64,000 nt of DNA from Pseudacidovorax sp. NFM-22 (GTDB taxonomy: Bacteria > Pseudomonadota > Gammaproteobacteria > Burkholderiales > Burkholderiaceae_C): NCBI RefSeq assembly GCF_021401245.1, contig NZ_JACBFY010000006.1, positions 1 to 64,000 on the forward strand. The letters are read 5' to 3'. The position numbers and the translations under genes are program-made. Positions 43,925-51,656 of this stretch are shown here, one piece after another (within the stretch, counting starts at the first letter, position 1; each line of letters begins with the position of its first letter). The notes under the pieces were generated by a model that was not told the origin of the DNA, did not search any database, and worked only from the letters and a program-made list of their open reading frames with translations.

Positions 43925-44739
43925 GCTTCACGCTCTCGCTCGCGCACCTGGGTATGCTGGACGCGTCGCCGCCGCTGCTGGTGGAGGCGGCCCATGCGGC
44001 GGGGTTTCGCGGCGTCGGAATGCGGCTGCATCCTGCGCGGCCCGGCGAGGCACCCTTTCCCATGCACGAGGGCGGCCCGATGCTGCGCGAGACGCTCGCG
44101 CGCCTTCACGACCTGGGGCTGGACGTGCACGATGTGGAGATCGTGCGTATCCGGCCCGAGTTCGACGCGCGGGCGTTTGACGGCGTCCTGGCCTCGGCCC
44201 AGGCACTGGGCGCACGGCGGCTGATGGTGAACGTGGACGACGTCGACATCGGCCGCGCCACGTCCCACATCGGCATGCTGGCCGAGCGTGCCGCATCGCA
44301 CGCGCTGAGCCTCGGCCTCGAATTCATGGTCTACACGGCGGCGCGGTCGCTGTGGGTGGCCCGGGAGCTGGTTCGGCCGTTCGGGCACGATGCGGTGCGC
44401 GTGGTGGTCGACGCGCTGCATTTCTTCCGCGCAGGCGGCACGCCGGAAGACATGGCGGACCCGTCCATCGACCACCACTTCATGCAGATCAACGACGCAC
44501 CGGCGCAGCGGCATCCTGGCCTGTCGGCCAGTGAGGAAGGCCGCGCCCACCGGCTTTTCCCCGGCGAGGGGGCCTTGCCGGTCCACCGCCTGCTGCCTTG
44601 CCTGGCCGACGACGCGGTGCTGTCGGTGGAGTCGCCGAGTGCGATCCGCACGGCCACGCTCGGCATCCATTCACGGGCCGCCGCCGCCTGGCGCAGCGCC
44701 CATCATTTCCTTCAAGGACACGGTCATGACCACCAATGA
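43921..44739 (+). CDS. Sugar-phosphate isomerase/epimerase-like TIM-barrel protein
   Basis: This 272-aa protein has the xylose-isomerase-like TIM-barrel pattern: HAAGFRGVGMR, LDVHDVEIVRIRP, LGARRLMVNVDD, VRVVVDALHFFRAGG and HHFMQINDAP, where the acidic and His residues would bind a divalent metal. Relatives isomerise, epimerise or dehydrate sugars and cyclitols. It overlaps the genes on both sides (4 bp and 14 bp), so it belongs to the same pathway. The substrate is unknown. Confidence 0.87.
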   Translation: MSFTLSLAHLGMLDASPPLLVEAAHAAGFRGVGMRLHPARPGEAPFPMHEGGPMLRETLARLHDLGLDVHDVEIVRIRPEFDARAFDGVLASAQALGARRLMVNVDDVDIGRATSHIGMLAERAASHALSLGLEFMVYTAARSLWVARELVRPFGHDAVRVVVDALHFFRAGGTPEDMADPSIDHHFMQINDAPAQRHPGLSASEEGRAHRLFPGEGALPVHRLLPCLADDAVLSVESPSAIRTATLGIHSRAAAAWRSAHHFLQGHGHDHQ

Positions 44740-45541
44740 ACCCTGGGAGGGGCTCCGGCTCGACGGCCACACCGTGGTGCTCGGCATCATTGGAGACCCC
44801 GTCGCCCAGGTGAAGGCGCCGCTGCCATTGACGCGCCTGCTCCAGGCGCGCGGAACGAATGCCGTGCTGGTGCCCCTGCATGTCCAGGGTGGGGACGTGG
44901 GCAGCCTGTTCGACGCCCTGCATGCAGTGCGCAACCTTGCGGGCATCGTCGTGACCGTGCCGCACAAGCAGCGCGTGGCGGCCCTGGCGATGGAACTGCT
45001 GCCGGCCGCGCAGCAGGCGCGTGCCGTGAACGTCGTGCGGCGCACCCCGCAGGGTTGGCAGGGCGACCTGCTCGACGGCGCTGGCTTTGTCCGCGGGCTG
45101 GTACGCAGCGGCTTCGACGTCGAGGGACGTCGTGTGGGCCTGGTCGGCGCGGGCGGCGCAGGCTGCGCGATTGCCGTGGCGCTGGCCGCGGCAGGCGCCG
45201 CGGCCATCGACGTGCAGGACGTCGACGAGACGAAGCAGCTTGCACTGATCGATCGTCTGCGTGCCCTCGGGCACATCGCCGGCCGATGGGACGCTGCCAG
45301 TCCCCGCGATCTCGTCGTGAACGCGACGCCTGCGGGCATGCGGCCCGAAGATCCGCTGCCGATCACGCTGTCGGCCATCCGGCCGGGCCACACGGTGGCC
45401 GAGGTCATCATGGAGCCGGCCATCACGTCGCTGTTGGCGCATGCGCAGCAGTTGGGTGCACGCGTGGTGCCTGGCCGGCACATGATGGAAGAGCAACTCG
45501 AAGCGATGGCAGACTTCTTCTTCGACGGAACCCAGGAATGA
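44726..45541 (+). CDS. Shikimate dehydrogenase-family protein with an altered substrate site
   Basis: This 271-aa protein has the AroE layout: catalytic Lys in VVTVPHKQ (about residue 78), NADP loop GLVGAGGAGCAIAVAL, VVNATPAGM and a C-terminal GRHMMEEQ. The N-terminal motif that binds shikimate carboxylate in AroE (G-x-P-x-x-H-S-x-S-P) reads GDPVAQVKAP here, so the two serines are gone. It is therefore more likely a catabolic oxidoreductase for another cyclic or polyol acid than an aromatic-pathway enzyme. Confidence 0.87.
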   Translation: MTTNEPWEGLRLDGHTVVLGIIGDPVAQVKAPLPLTRLLQARGTNAVLVPLHVQGGDVGSLFDALHAVRNLAGIVVTVPHKQRVAALAMELLPAAQQARAVNVVRRTPQGWQGDLLDGAGFVRGLVRSGFDVEGRRVGLVGAGGAGCAIAVALAAAGAAAIDVQDVDETKQLALIDRLRALGHIAGRWDAASPRDLVVNATPAGMRPEDPLPITLSAIRPGHTVAEVIMEPAITSLLAHAQQLGARVVPGRHMMEEQLEAMADFFFDGTQE

Positions 45542-46428
45542 GCACGCCTTTCTTTCCAGGTTTCGACGTGCGTCGCTTCGCCCTCGGCGATGCAACGATC
45601 CATGCAGAGGTCGGCGGCGGCGGGCCGCCCCTGTTGCTGCTGCATGGGTATCCGCAGACCCATGTGGCCTGGCATCGCATCGCGCCGACGCTGGCGCGGC
45701 ATTTCACCGTTGTGGCACCGGACCTGCGCGGTTATGGAGACAGCGTCGGACCGGGCGGCGATCCGCTGCATGTCCGTCATTGCAAGCGCACGCTGGCGGG
45801 CGACCAGGTCGCTCTGATGCATGCCCTTGGCTTCGAACGTTTCGCGGTCATGGGCCATGACCGCGGCGCACGCGTGGGGTATCGCCTGTGCCTGGATCGG
45901 CCGGAGGTTGTCAGCGCCTTCGTCTCGTTGACGGTCGTCCCGACCGAGACGATGTGGCAACGCGCCGGCATGGCCTTCGGGCTCAAGGCCTTCCACTGGT
46001 ACCTGTTCGCGCAACCCTTCGACCTGCCCGAGCGCATGCTTCGCAGCGATCCAGGCTACTTCCTCGACTGGGCGCTGCGCAATGCAGTGCTCAAGGTCGA
46101 CGCCGTCACGTCCGAGGCCCTGGCCGAGTACCACCGGGCCTTCGCCAAGGAGTCGGTGCGGCATGCCATGGTCGAGGACTACCGCGCGGCGGCCTCGATC
46201 GACCTGCAGCACGACCGTGACGATCTCGCGGCGGGCCGCCGCATCGCCTGCCCGCTGCAGGTGCTGTGGTGTGCGTCGAATGCGGGCACACCGGATCCGG
46301 TGGAAACCTGGCGCGGCTGGGCCGATCAGGTCGAGGGCGCGGCCATCGACTGCGGTCACCTGATGGCCGAGGAGGCGCCCGACGACGTGCTGGCGCATGT
46401 CCTGCCCTTCCTCCAGCGCCACGCCTGA
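45538..46428 (+). CDS. Alpha/beta hydrolase resembling haloacetate dehalogenases
   Basis: This 296-aa protein follows the fluoroacetate-dehalogenase/epoxide-hydrolase pattern: LLLHGYPQTHVAWHRIAP, APDLRGYGDS, the Asp-nucleophile elbow MGHDRGARVGYRL and AFHWYLFAQP, which matches the halide-pocket His-Trp region. The catalytic His is in CGHLMAEEAPD. Where the family usually has LD(I/V)LPT after the elbow, with the triad Asp, this reads LTVVPT. It may therefore have a changed activity. Coupled to the SDH-like gene by ATGA. Confidence 0.87.
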   Translation: MSTPFFPGFDVRRFALGDATIHAEVGGGGPPLLLLHGYPQTHVAWHRIAPTLARHFTVVAPDLRGYGDSVGPGGDPLHVRHCKRTLAGDQVALMHALGFERFAVMGHDRGARVGYRLCLDRPEVVSAFVSLTVVPTETMWQRAGMAFGLKAFHWYLFAQPFDLPERMLRSDPGYFLDWALRNAVLKVDAVTSEALAEYHRAFAKESVRHAMVEDYRAAASIDLQHDRDDLAAGRRIACPLQVLWCASNAGTPDPVETWRGWADQVEGAAIDCGHLMAEEAPDDVLAHVLPFLQRHA

Positions 46429-46450
46429 ACGCCGAAAAAGGAGACGAGAC

Positions 46451-47542
46451 ATGCGACCGACAACGATGCTGGCCGGACTTGTGCTGGCGCTGCAGGCCCA
46501 TGCGCAACCGGCGCCCATGCGGCTGAGCCAGCTGGGCGACGCCGTGCCTGCGCGCCAACAGGAGTTCTTTCCCGCACCTTCCTTCGAAGTGGTGCATGCG
46601 GGCGGTTGCGGCGTGATGGAAGGCATCGCGAGTGCATCCGACGGTAGCGTCTATTTCACCGAGATCACACGCTCGGTCGGCTGCAGCGATGCGGCCGGCG
46701 TGCAGGGCGGTCGCATCTGGGTGGTGCCGCCCGGCGGTGTGCCGCGCATCTTCCGTGAGCCCAGCAACATGGCTGCCGGCCTGGCCATCGACGCGCAGGA
46801 CCGGCTGGTTGCCGCAGAAGGGGCCGACTACGGCGGCCGTCGCGTGTCCGTGACCGACCTTCGCAGCGGCAGCTATCGCGTGGTCGCATATTTCCACGAG
46901 AACCGTCAGTTCAATGCGCCGAACGATGTGGCGATCGACCGTGACGGCCGCATCTTTTTTTCGGACCTTCGTCTGTTCGGGCCCGAGACCATCGAGCAGC
47001 GGATCAATGCCGTCTACCGGCTCGATCCGCCCGGCGCCAATGCGAAGGGCCTGTGGCCGGTGTCGCGCATCCTGGGCAACGATGCCAAGATGAACGGTAT
47101 CGAGCTGTCGCCGGACGGGCGGACCTTGTACGTGGGCCACTGCGATCCCGGGACCAATGCGCTTGGCGAGCAGGGCAAGCCGGCCCTCGATCGCACCGGG
47201 GCAGGCGGCCTGGTGGCGTATCCGCTGGATGCGGCCGGTGGGCCTGGCGCACCGCGCGTCCTGCTCGACCTGGAGAAGGCGGGCTGCGTTGACGGTATGA
47301 CGACGGATCTGGACGGCAACCTCTATCTCGCCCTGCCGAGTGCGCCCTCCGGTCCGGGCGTCTACGTGATGACGCCGGAGGGCGTGCTGGTGGCGCGACT
47401 CACCCTGCCGAACAGCGAAAGCCCCGTCAACGTGGGCTTCGGTCGCGGCCCGGAAGCGGGCACGCTGTACATCGCGACGGTCGGTGTGGGCAAGGTCTAT
47501 CGCCTGCGCACGGGCAAGGTCGGGTTCGCGCCGTCCCGCTGA
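46451..47542 (+). CDS. SMP-30/gluconolactonase-like six-bladed propeller protein, exported
   Basis: This 363-aa protein has an N-terminal export signal (MLAGLVLALQAHAQ) and propeller-blade repeats: GIASASDGSVYFTE, NAPNDVAIDRDGRIFFSD, GIELSPDGRTLYVG, GMTTDLDGNLYLAL. The Asn and Asp in NAPND and the Glu at VMEG are the usual Ca/Zn ligands. Such proteins hydrolyse lactones. A strong SD (AAGGAG, 46439-46444) precedes the ATG. It is the last gene of the operon. Confidence 0.9.
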   Translation: MRPTTMLAGLVLALQAHAQPAPMRLSQLGDAVPARQQEFFPAPSFEVVHAGGCGVMEGIASASDGSVYFTEITRSVGCSDAAGVQGGRIWVVPPGGVPRIFREPSNMAAGLAIDAQDRLVAAEGADYGGRRVSVTDLRSGSYRVVAYFHENRQFNAPNDVAIDRDGRIFFSDLRLFGPETIEQRINAVYRLDPPGANAKGLWPVSRILGNDAKMNGIELSPDGRTLYVGHCDPGTNALGEQGKPALDRTGAGGLVAYPLDAAGGPGAPRVLLDLEKAGCVDGMTTDLDGNLYLALPSAPSGPGVYVMTPEGVLVARLTLPNSESPVNVGFGRGPEAGTLYIATVGVGKVYRLRTGKVGFAPSR

Positions 47543-47584
47543 TGGCTCTTCCCGGCCATCGACGGCGGGGCAACGCACCCGCCT

Positions 47585-50500
47585 TCAGTCGTACTGCACC
47601 GTGTAGATCAGATCGATCCCGCTCTGGATGCCCGCCTGCCCGCGCAGCGTGAGGTTGCGCGTGAGGTCGTAGAAGAAGTAGATCGTGCCCAGCGTGCCCG
47701 CCAGGCTGCGCTCGTAGGTCACGTAGAAGTCGTCCGAAAGCCGCTTGCCCAGCGTGATGGCCGAGCCGGCCACGTCGCCGTTGCCGCCACCCTTGAAGCC
47801 GATTTCGTCCAGGCCGAAGCGACTGGCCAGGCTGCCGCCTTCGCCGCCCGCGCCCAGGCGGCCCAGCAGCGCCAGGGCGGCCTGCTGCATCAGCTGCGCC
47901 TCGCCGCCGCTGGCGGCAGAGGCCCGGCCCAGCACCACCCACGACAGCACCTCGGCGTCCGACAGCGGCGGGTCGGAGTACAGCTTGACCCGCGGCGCCT
48001 GCGCCGAGCCGGTGATCTGCACGCCCGCGCGCTGGCTGATGTTGGGCCGCAGGGCCAGGATGTCCAGCTGCGGGTTGTCCACGGGGCCGTTGAAGCGGAC
48101 GATGCCGCTCTCCACGTCCAGCGCCTGGCCGTAGGCACGGTACTGGCCCTGCACGGTGCGGATCTCGCCGGTCACGCGCGGCGGTGCCGTGGTGCTGGTG
48201 GCGCGGATGTCCAGCTTGCCCTCCAGCCGCGTGGTGATGCCGCGGCCCTGCACCGCGAAGTCGCGGCCCAGGTCGAAGCTCACCTGGATGTCCGGCGGCC
48301 TGGCCGTGGTGGGCTGCTGGGGCGAGACCTCGGCCGCCTCGGCCTTCTTGCGTTCCTGCGCGTCGCGGGCGGCCGAATGCACGACCACGTCGCTGCCCAG
48401 GCTGGGCGCGCTCTCGTCGGGCAGGATGATCACGGCGCGGTCGGCCGTCAGGTCGCCGCGCAGGCGGATCTGCCCGTCCTGCAGGCCGGCCTGCAACTGG
48501 CCCGACAGCGTGAGCTGCCGGTCGGAGCGCACCAGCGCGCGCAGGCTGCGGATCTCGCCGCGCATCGACATCGACAGCCCCGAGCGGCCGGCGCTGGCGG
48601 GCCCCCAGCCCAGTTCGCCGCTCATCGACAGGCTGCCGCCGTCCTGCGCGGCCTGGCTGGAGACGGTGCTCAGGTTGCCGCTGCGGCCGGGGATGCGCAC
48701 GCGGCTGCCGGGGCCGCCCTGCAGGCGGAATTCCTCGATCGCCACGCGGTTGCCGGCCAGCGTGGCGCGCAGGCGGCCGTCGCGCAGGTCCAGGCCTTCG
48801 ACAGCGGCCTTCAGCGCCAGCTGGTCGGCGCGGACGGTGCCGTTCCAGCGCGGGTCGTTGCGTTGGCCGCCGAGCGTGGCGTCGGCCTCCAGCGTGCCGG
48901 CGATGCGCCAGCCCGGCGGCGCCAGCATGGACCACACGCCCAGCTGCGGCAGGCTGGCCTGCAGCCGGCCGGCCAGCGGCGCGTCGGCGGCCCATTGCCA
49001 GCCCTCGCCCTGGCGCTGCAGGCGGGTGGAGGCGTTGGCCTGGATTCGGCCGGCGCGCTGGCTGTCCCAGTCCAGGCTGGCGCGCACGGTGTCGCCTTCG
49101 GCATCCAGCCGCAGCTCGGCCTGGCGCAGGCCGGCCGGTGTGGAGGGCGCGCTGTCGCTGGAGTCGGTCTTGACCTCGCCGGGTGCGCCGGTGCCGTGGC
49201 TTTCGAGCTTGCGCACCAGCGCGGCCTCGCCGGCCTGCACACGCAGGTCGCCGCTGGCGCGCCCGAGGCGCACGCGGGCGCGCAGCTGGTCGAGGGCGGC
49301 GATGTCCCAGTCGCCGTCGAAGACGAGGTCGCCGCTGATGCCCAGCTCGCGCAGGCTGGTGTCGCCGCCGAAGGCGCGGCTCCAGGCCATGGGCAGGCCC
49401 TGCAGCCGGCCCTTGGTCTGCAGCTGCACGCCGCTATGGCCCGAGCTGAGGCGGATCGGCTCCCACGACAGGCGCACGGTGCCGGGCACGGGGCCGCGCA
49501 CGGTGGCGCTGCCGGCGGTGGTCTCCACCTGCAGACGGTCGCCGGACTGGCGCACCCGGGTCTCGAAGCCCTGGCCCAGTTCCAGCACCCAGGGCGTGTC
49601 GCCCCGGCCGCCGTCGTCCAGGTCGGCGCGCAGGCGGGCCAGGGCCAGTCGCCATTGGCCGGCGGCTTCGAGGCCGCCGCTGGCGGTGGTGTCGAGCCGC
49701 GCCCGGCGCTCGCCCTGCTGCACGTCGCCCGACAAGGCGAGGTTGGCGCGTGCCAGGCTGCCGTCGATCGTGGCGAAGAAAGCCATCAGCTGGAGCGGAA
49801 CCGGCCGCGTGCCGTCCGCGGCGGGGCCCGGCCTGAGCAACAGTTGCGGCGTGCTCAGCCTGGCGTTGAGGGTGGGCTCGGCGCTGCCGCGGGGCAGGGG
49901 GGCCGTCGGCTTTGCCAGCCGTTCCTGGAAGCTGCGCCAGCCGCCGCTCCAGCGCGCGTCCAGCCGCGCGCCGCCTTCGGTCGTCATCGCCTTGTTGATG
50001 TTGGCGAGGCCGGGCAGCTTCTGCAGCCAGGCCTGCAGCCGGGCGGCATCCTGCAGCTGCACCTCGGCCTGGCCGGTGCCGCGCGCGGGCGCCATGTCGG
50101 CCTGCAGCCGCGCGTTGACGCCCGGCAGCACCACGCGCAGGTCGCCGCTGCCCGCCTGCTCGGCGACACGGGCGCGCACCTGGCCCTCGATGCTGGCGCC
50201 TTCGGCCTCGACGCGCAGGGTCGGCAGCTCGGCCAGTTGCGTGCGCAGGTTGTACTGGCCCTTGGCCAGCAGACGTTCCAGGCCGAAGCCCTGCAGGCCC
50301 TGGGCGCTGGCCCGGCCGCCCTGGGCGCGCAGGTCGGTGTCGAAGCGCAGCACATCGCCTTCCTGCCGGGCGGTCACGGGGCCGCTGATGGCACCGCCTT
50401 CCAGTGCGGTGTGCAGCTCGCCGGGGCGCACGCCGTCGATGCGGGCCTGCACCTGCCACGGCGCGGGCGCGGGCTTCCAGCTGCCCTGGGCGTCGATGCG

Positions 50501-51649
50501 GCCATGGCCGGCCTCGACATGGGCCTCGTCCACCGTCCAGGTGCCGTCGGCCGGACCGGCATAGCCGATGCGGGCGCGCAGGCGCTCCACCGGCAGGCGC
50601 TGCTGGTCCCAGGGGCCGGGCATGGCATTGCGAAGGTCGGCGCGCAGGCGCCAGGCCTGCTCGCCGGTCGGCGGATCGGGCTGCACGGCGACCTCGCCGC
50701 TCAGGCGGGTCAAGGGCCCGGTCTTCCAGAAGGTGGCGACATTGACGTCGCGCAGCGTGGCCAGGGCGTCGATGACGGGCTGCGGCGCCCAGGGTGCCAG
50801 GTTCGCATCGAGCTTGGCGTACAGCGCGCCGGCCTTCTCGTCGGCCTGCTCGGCGCGGGCCTCGGCCTGCACGGCCAGCCGTGCATTGGCGCCCGCCAGG
50901 TTGCCCTTGGCCGTGGCCGTGGCTTGCACGGGCAGGGTGCGGCCGTCGCCCAGCGGGGCCTGCAGGCGGCCCTGGAGCGCGGCATTCAGCGCCATCGGCC
51001 CGTCGCCCTGCAGCTGCACCTGGCCGCTGTAGTGGCCGCCTTCGATGTCGACGCCGTCCAGGTCCAGCCGGTGCTCGGCCTTCTGGTAGCGGTAGTGGCC
51101 GGCCAGTTGCTGCGCCACCACCGGCGGCGGGCCGGCCCAGCGGACCTCGCCGATGCGGAAGGGCACGTCCACCTCCACCACCGGCAGCACCAGGCGTTCG
51201 AGCGGCTGCAGCGGCTTCTTGGGCGCATCCGCGGGCGCGGGCTTGGCCTCGATGAGCACCTGCGCAGCGCGCACCTCTCCCAGTTGCACGCGGCGGTCGA
51301 ACAGGGGGCGCAATTGCCAGCCGATCTCGGCCTGGTGCACCTCGACGGTGAGGTCGGGCGTGCGATAGCGCAGCAAGCCGATGCGGCCGCCTTTGCGCAG
51401 CGAGCCGGTCACCTCCTGCGTCTCCAGCGTCTGGCCGGCGGGCAGGTAGCGGGCGGCGCGGGTCAGCGCGGTGGCGAGCGAGCTGTCGCTGCCGGCCCAC
51501 CACCAGGCGCCGCCCAGCAGCACCAGCACCAGGGCGAACAGGCCGACGACGGTCCAGGCCAAGCCGCGCAACACCCGGCGCGTGCGGGAGCGGGTGGGCG
51601 GCGTCGTGGGGCGCTGCGGCGTCGGGGGCGGCGGGGTGTCGGTACTCAC
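47585..51649 (-). CDS. tamB: Translocation and assembly module subunit TamB
   Basis: This 1354-aa protein spans the periplasm as a long beta-rich groove and works with TamA in outer-membrane assembly or lipid transport. One N-terminal helix (about residues 29-51) anchors it in the inner membrane. The C-terminal DUF490/TamB domain carries RVTGEIRTVQGQYRAYGQAL, FNGPVDNPQLDILALRP and LYSDPPLSDAEVLSWVVLG and ends in a Tyr-Thr-Val strand. It starts with GTG 7 bp after the tamA stop, and the start fits the Pro-rich cytoplasmic tail before the helix. Confidence 0.95.
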   Translation of the reverse strand: MSTDTPPPPTPQRPTTPPTRSRTRRVLRGLAWTVVGLFALVLVLLGGAWWWAGSDSSLATALTRAARYLPAGQTLETQEVTGSLRKGGRIGLLRYRTPDLTVEVHQAEIGWQLRPLFDRRVQLGEVRAAQVLIEAKPAPADAPKKPLQPLERLVLPVVEVDVPFRIGEVRWAGPPPVVAQQLAGHYRYQKAEHRLDLDGVDIEGGHYSGQVQLQGDGPMALNAALQGRLQAPLGDGRTLPVQATATAKGNLAGANARLAVQAEARAEQADEKAGALYAKLDANLAPWAPQPVIDALATLRDVNVATFWKTGPLTRLSGEVAVQPDPPTGEQAWRLRADLRNAMPGPWDQQRLPVERLRARIGYAGPADGTWTVDEAHVEAGHGRIDAQGSWKPAPAPWQVQARIDGVRPGELHTALEGGAISGPVTARQEGDVLRFDTDLRAQGGRASAQGLQGFGLERLLAKGQYNLRTQLAELPTLRVEAEGASIEGQVRARVAEQAGSGDLRVVLPGVNARLQADMAPARGTGQAEVQLQDAARLQAWLQKLPGLANINKAMTTEGGARLDARWSGGWRSFQERLAKPTAPLPRGSAEPTLNARLSTPQLLLRPGPAADGTRPVPLQLMAFFATIDGSLARANLALSGDVQQGERRARLDTTASGGLEAAGQWRLALARLRADLDDGGRGDTPWVLELGQGFETRVRQSGDRLQVETTAGSATVRGPVPGTVRLSWEPIRLSSGHSGVQLQTKGRLQGLPMAWSRAFGGDTSLRELGISGDLVFDGDWDIAALDQLRARVRLGRASGDLRVQAGEAALVRKLESHGTGAPGEVKTDSSDSAPSTPAGLRQAELRLDAEGDTVRASLDWDSQRAGRIQANASTRLQRQGEGWQWAADAPLAGRLQASLPQLGVWSMLAPPGWRIAGTLEADATLGGQRNDPRWNGTVRADQLALKAAVEGLDLRDGRLRATLAGNRVAIEEFRLQGGPGSRVRIPGRSGNLSTVSSQAAQDGGSLSMSGELGWGPASAGRSGLSMSMRGEIRSLRALVRSDRQLTLSGQLQAGLQDGQIRLRGDLTADRAVIILPDESAPSLGSDVVVHSAARDAQERKKAEAAEVSPQQPTTARPPDIQVSFDLGRDFAVQGRGITTRLEGKLDIRATSTTAPPRVTGEIRTVQGQYRAYGQALDVESGIVRFNGPVDNPQLDILALRPNISQRAGVQITGSAQAPRVKLYSDPPLSDAEVLSWVVLGRASAASGGEAQLMQQAALALLGRLGAGGEGGSLASRFGLDEIGFKGGGNGDVAGSAITLGKRLSDDFYVTYERSLAGTLGTIYFFYDLTRNLTLRGQAGIQSGIDLIYTVQYD

Positions 51650-51656
51650 GGCGTCG

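Noticed and set aside
44726-45541. Naming the protein AroE
   Set aside because: The shikimate-binding serines are missing and the gene lies in a catabolic operon.
45538-46428. Naming the protein fluoroacetate dehalogenase
   Set aside because: The overall pattern fits but one catalytic position differs, so only a family-level call is made.
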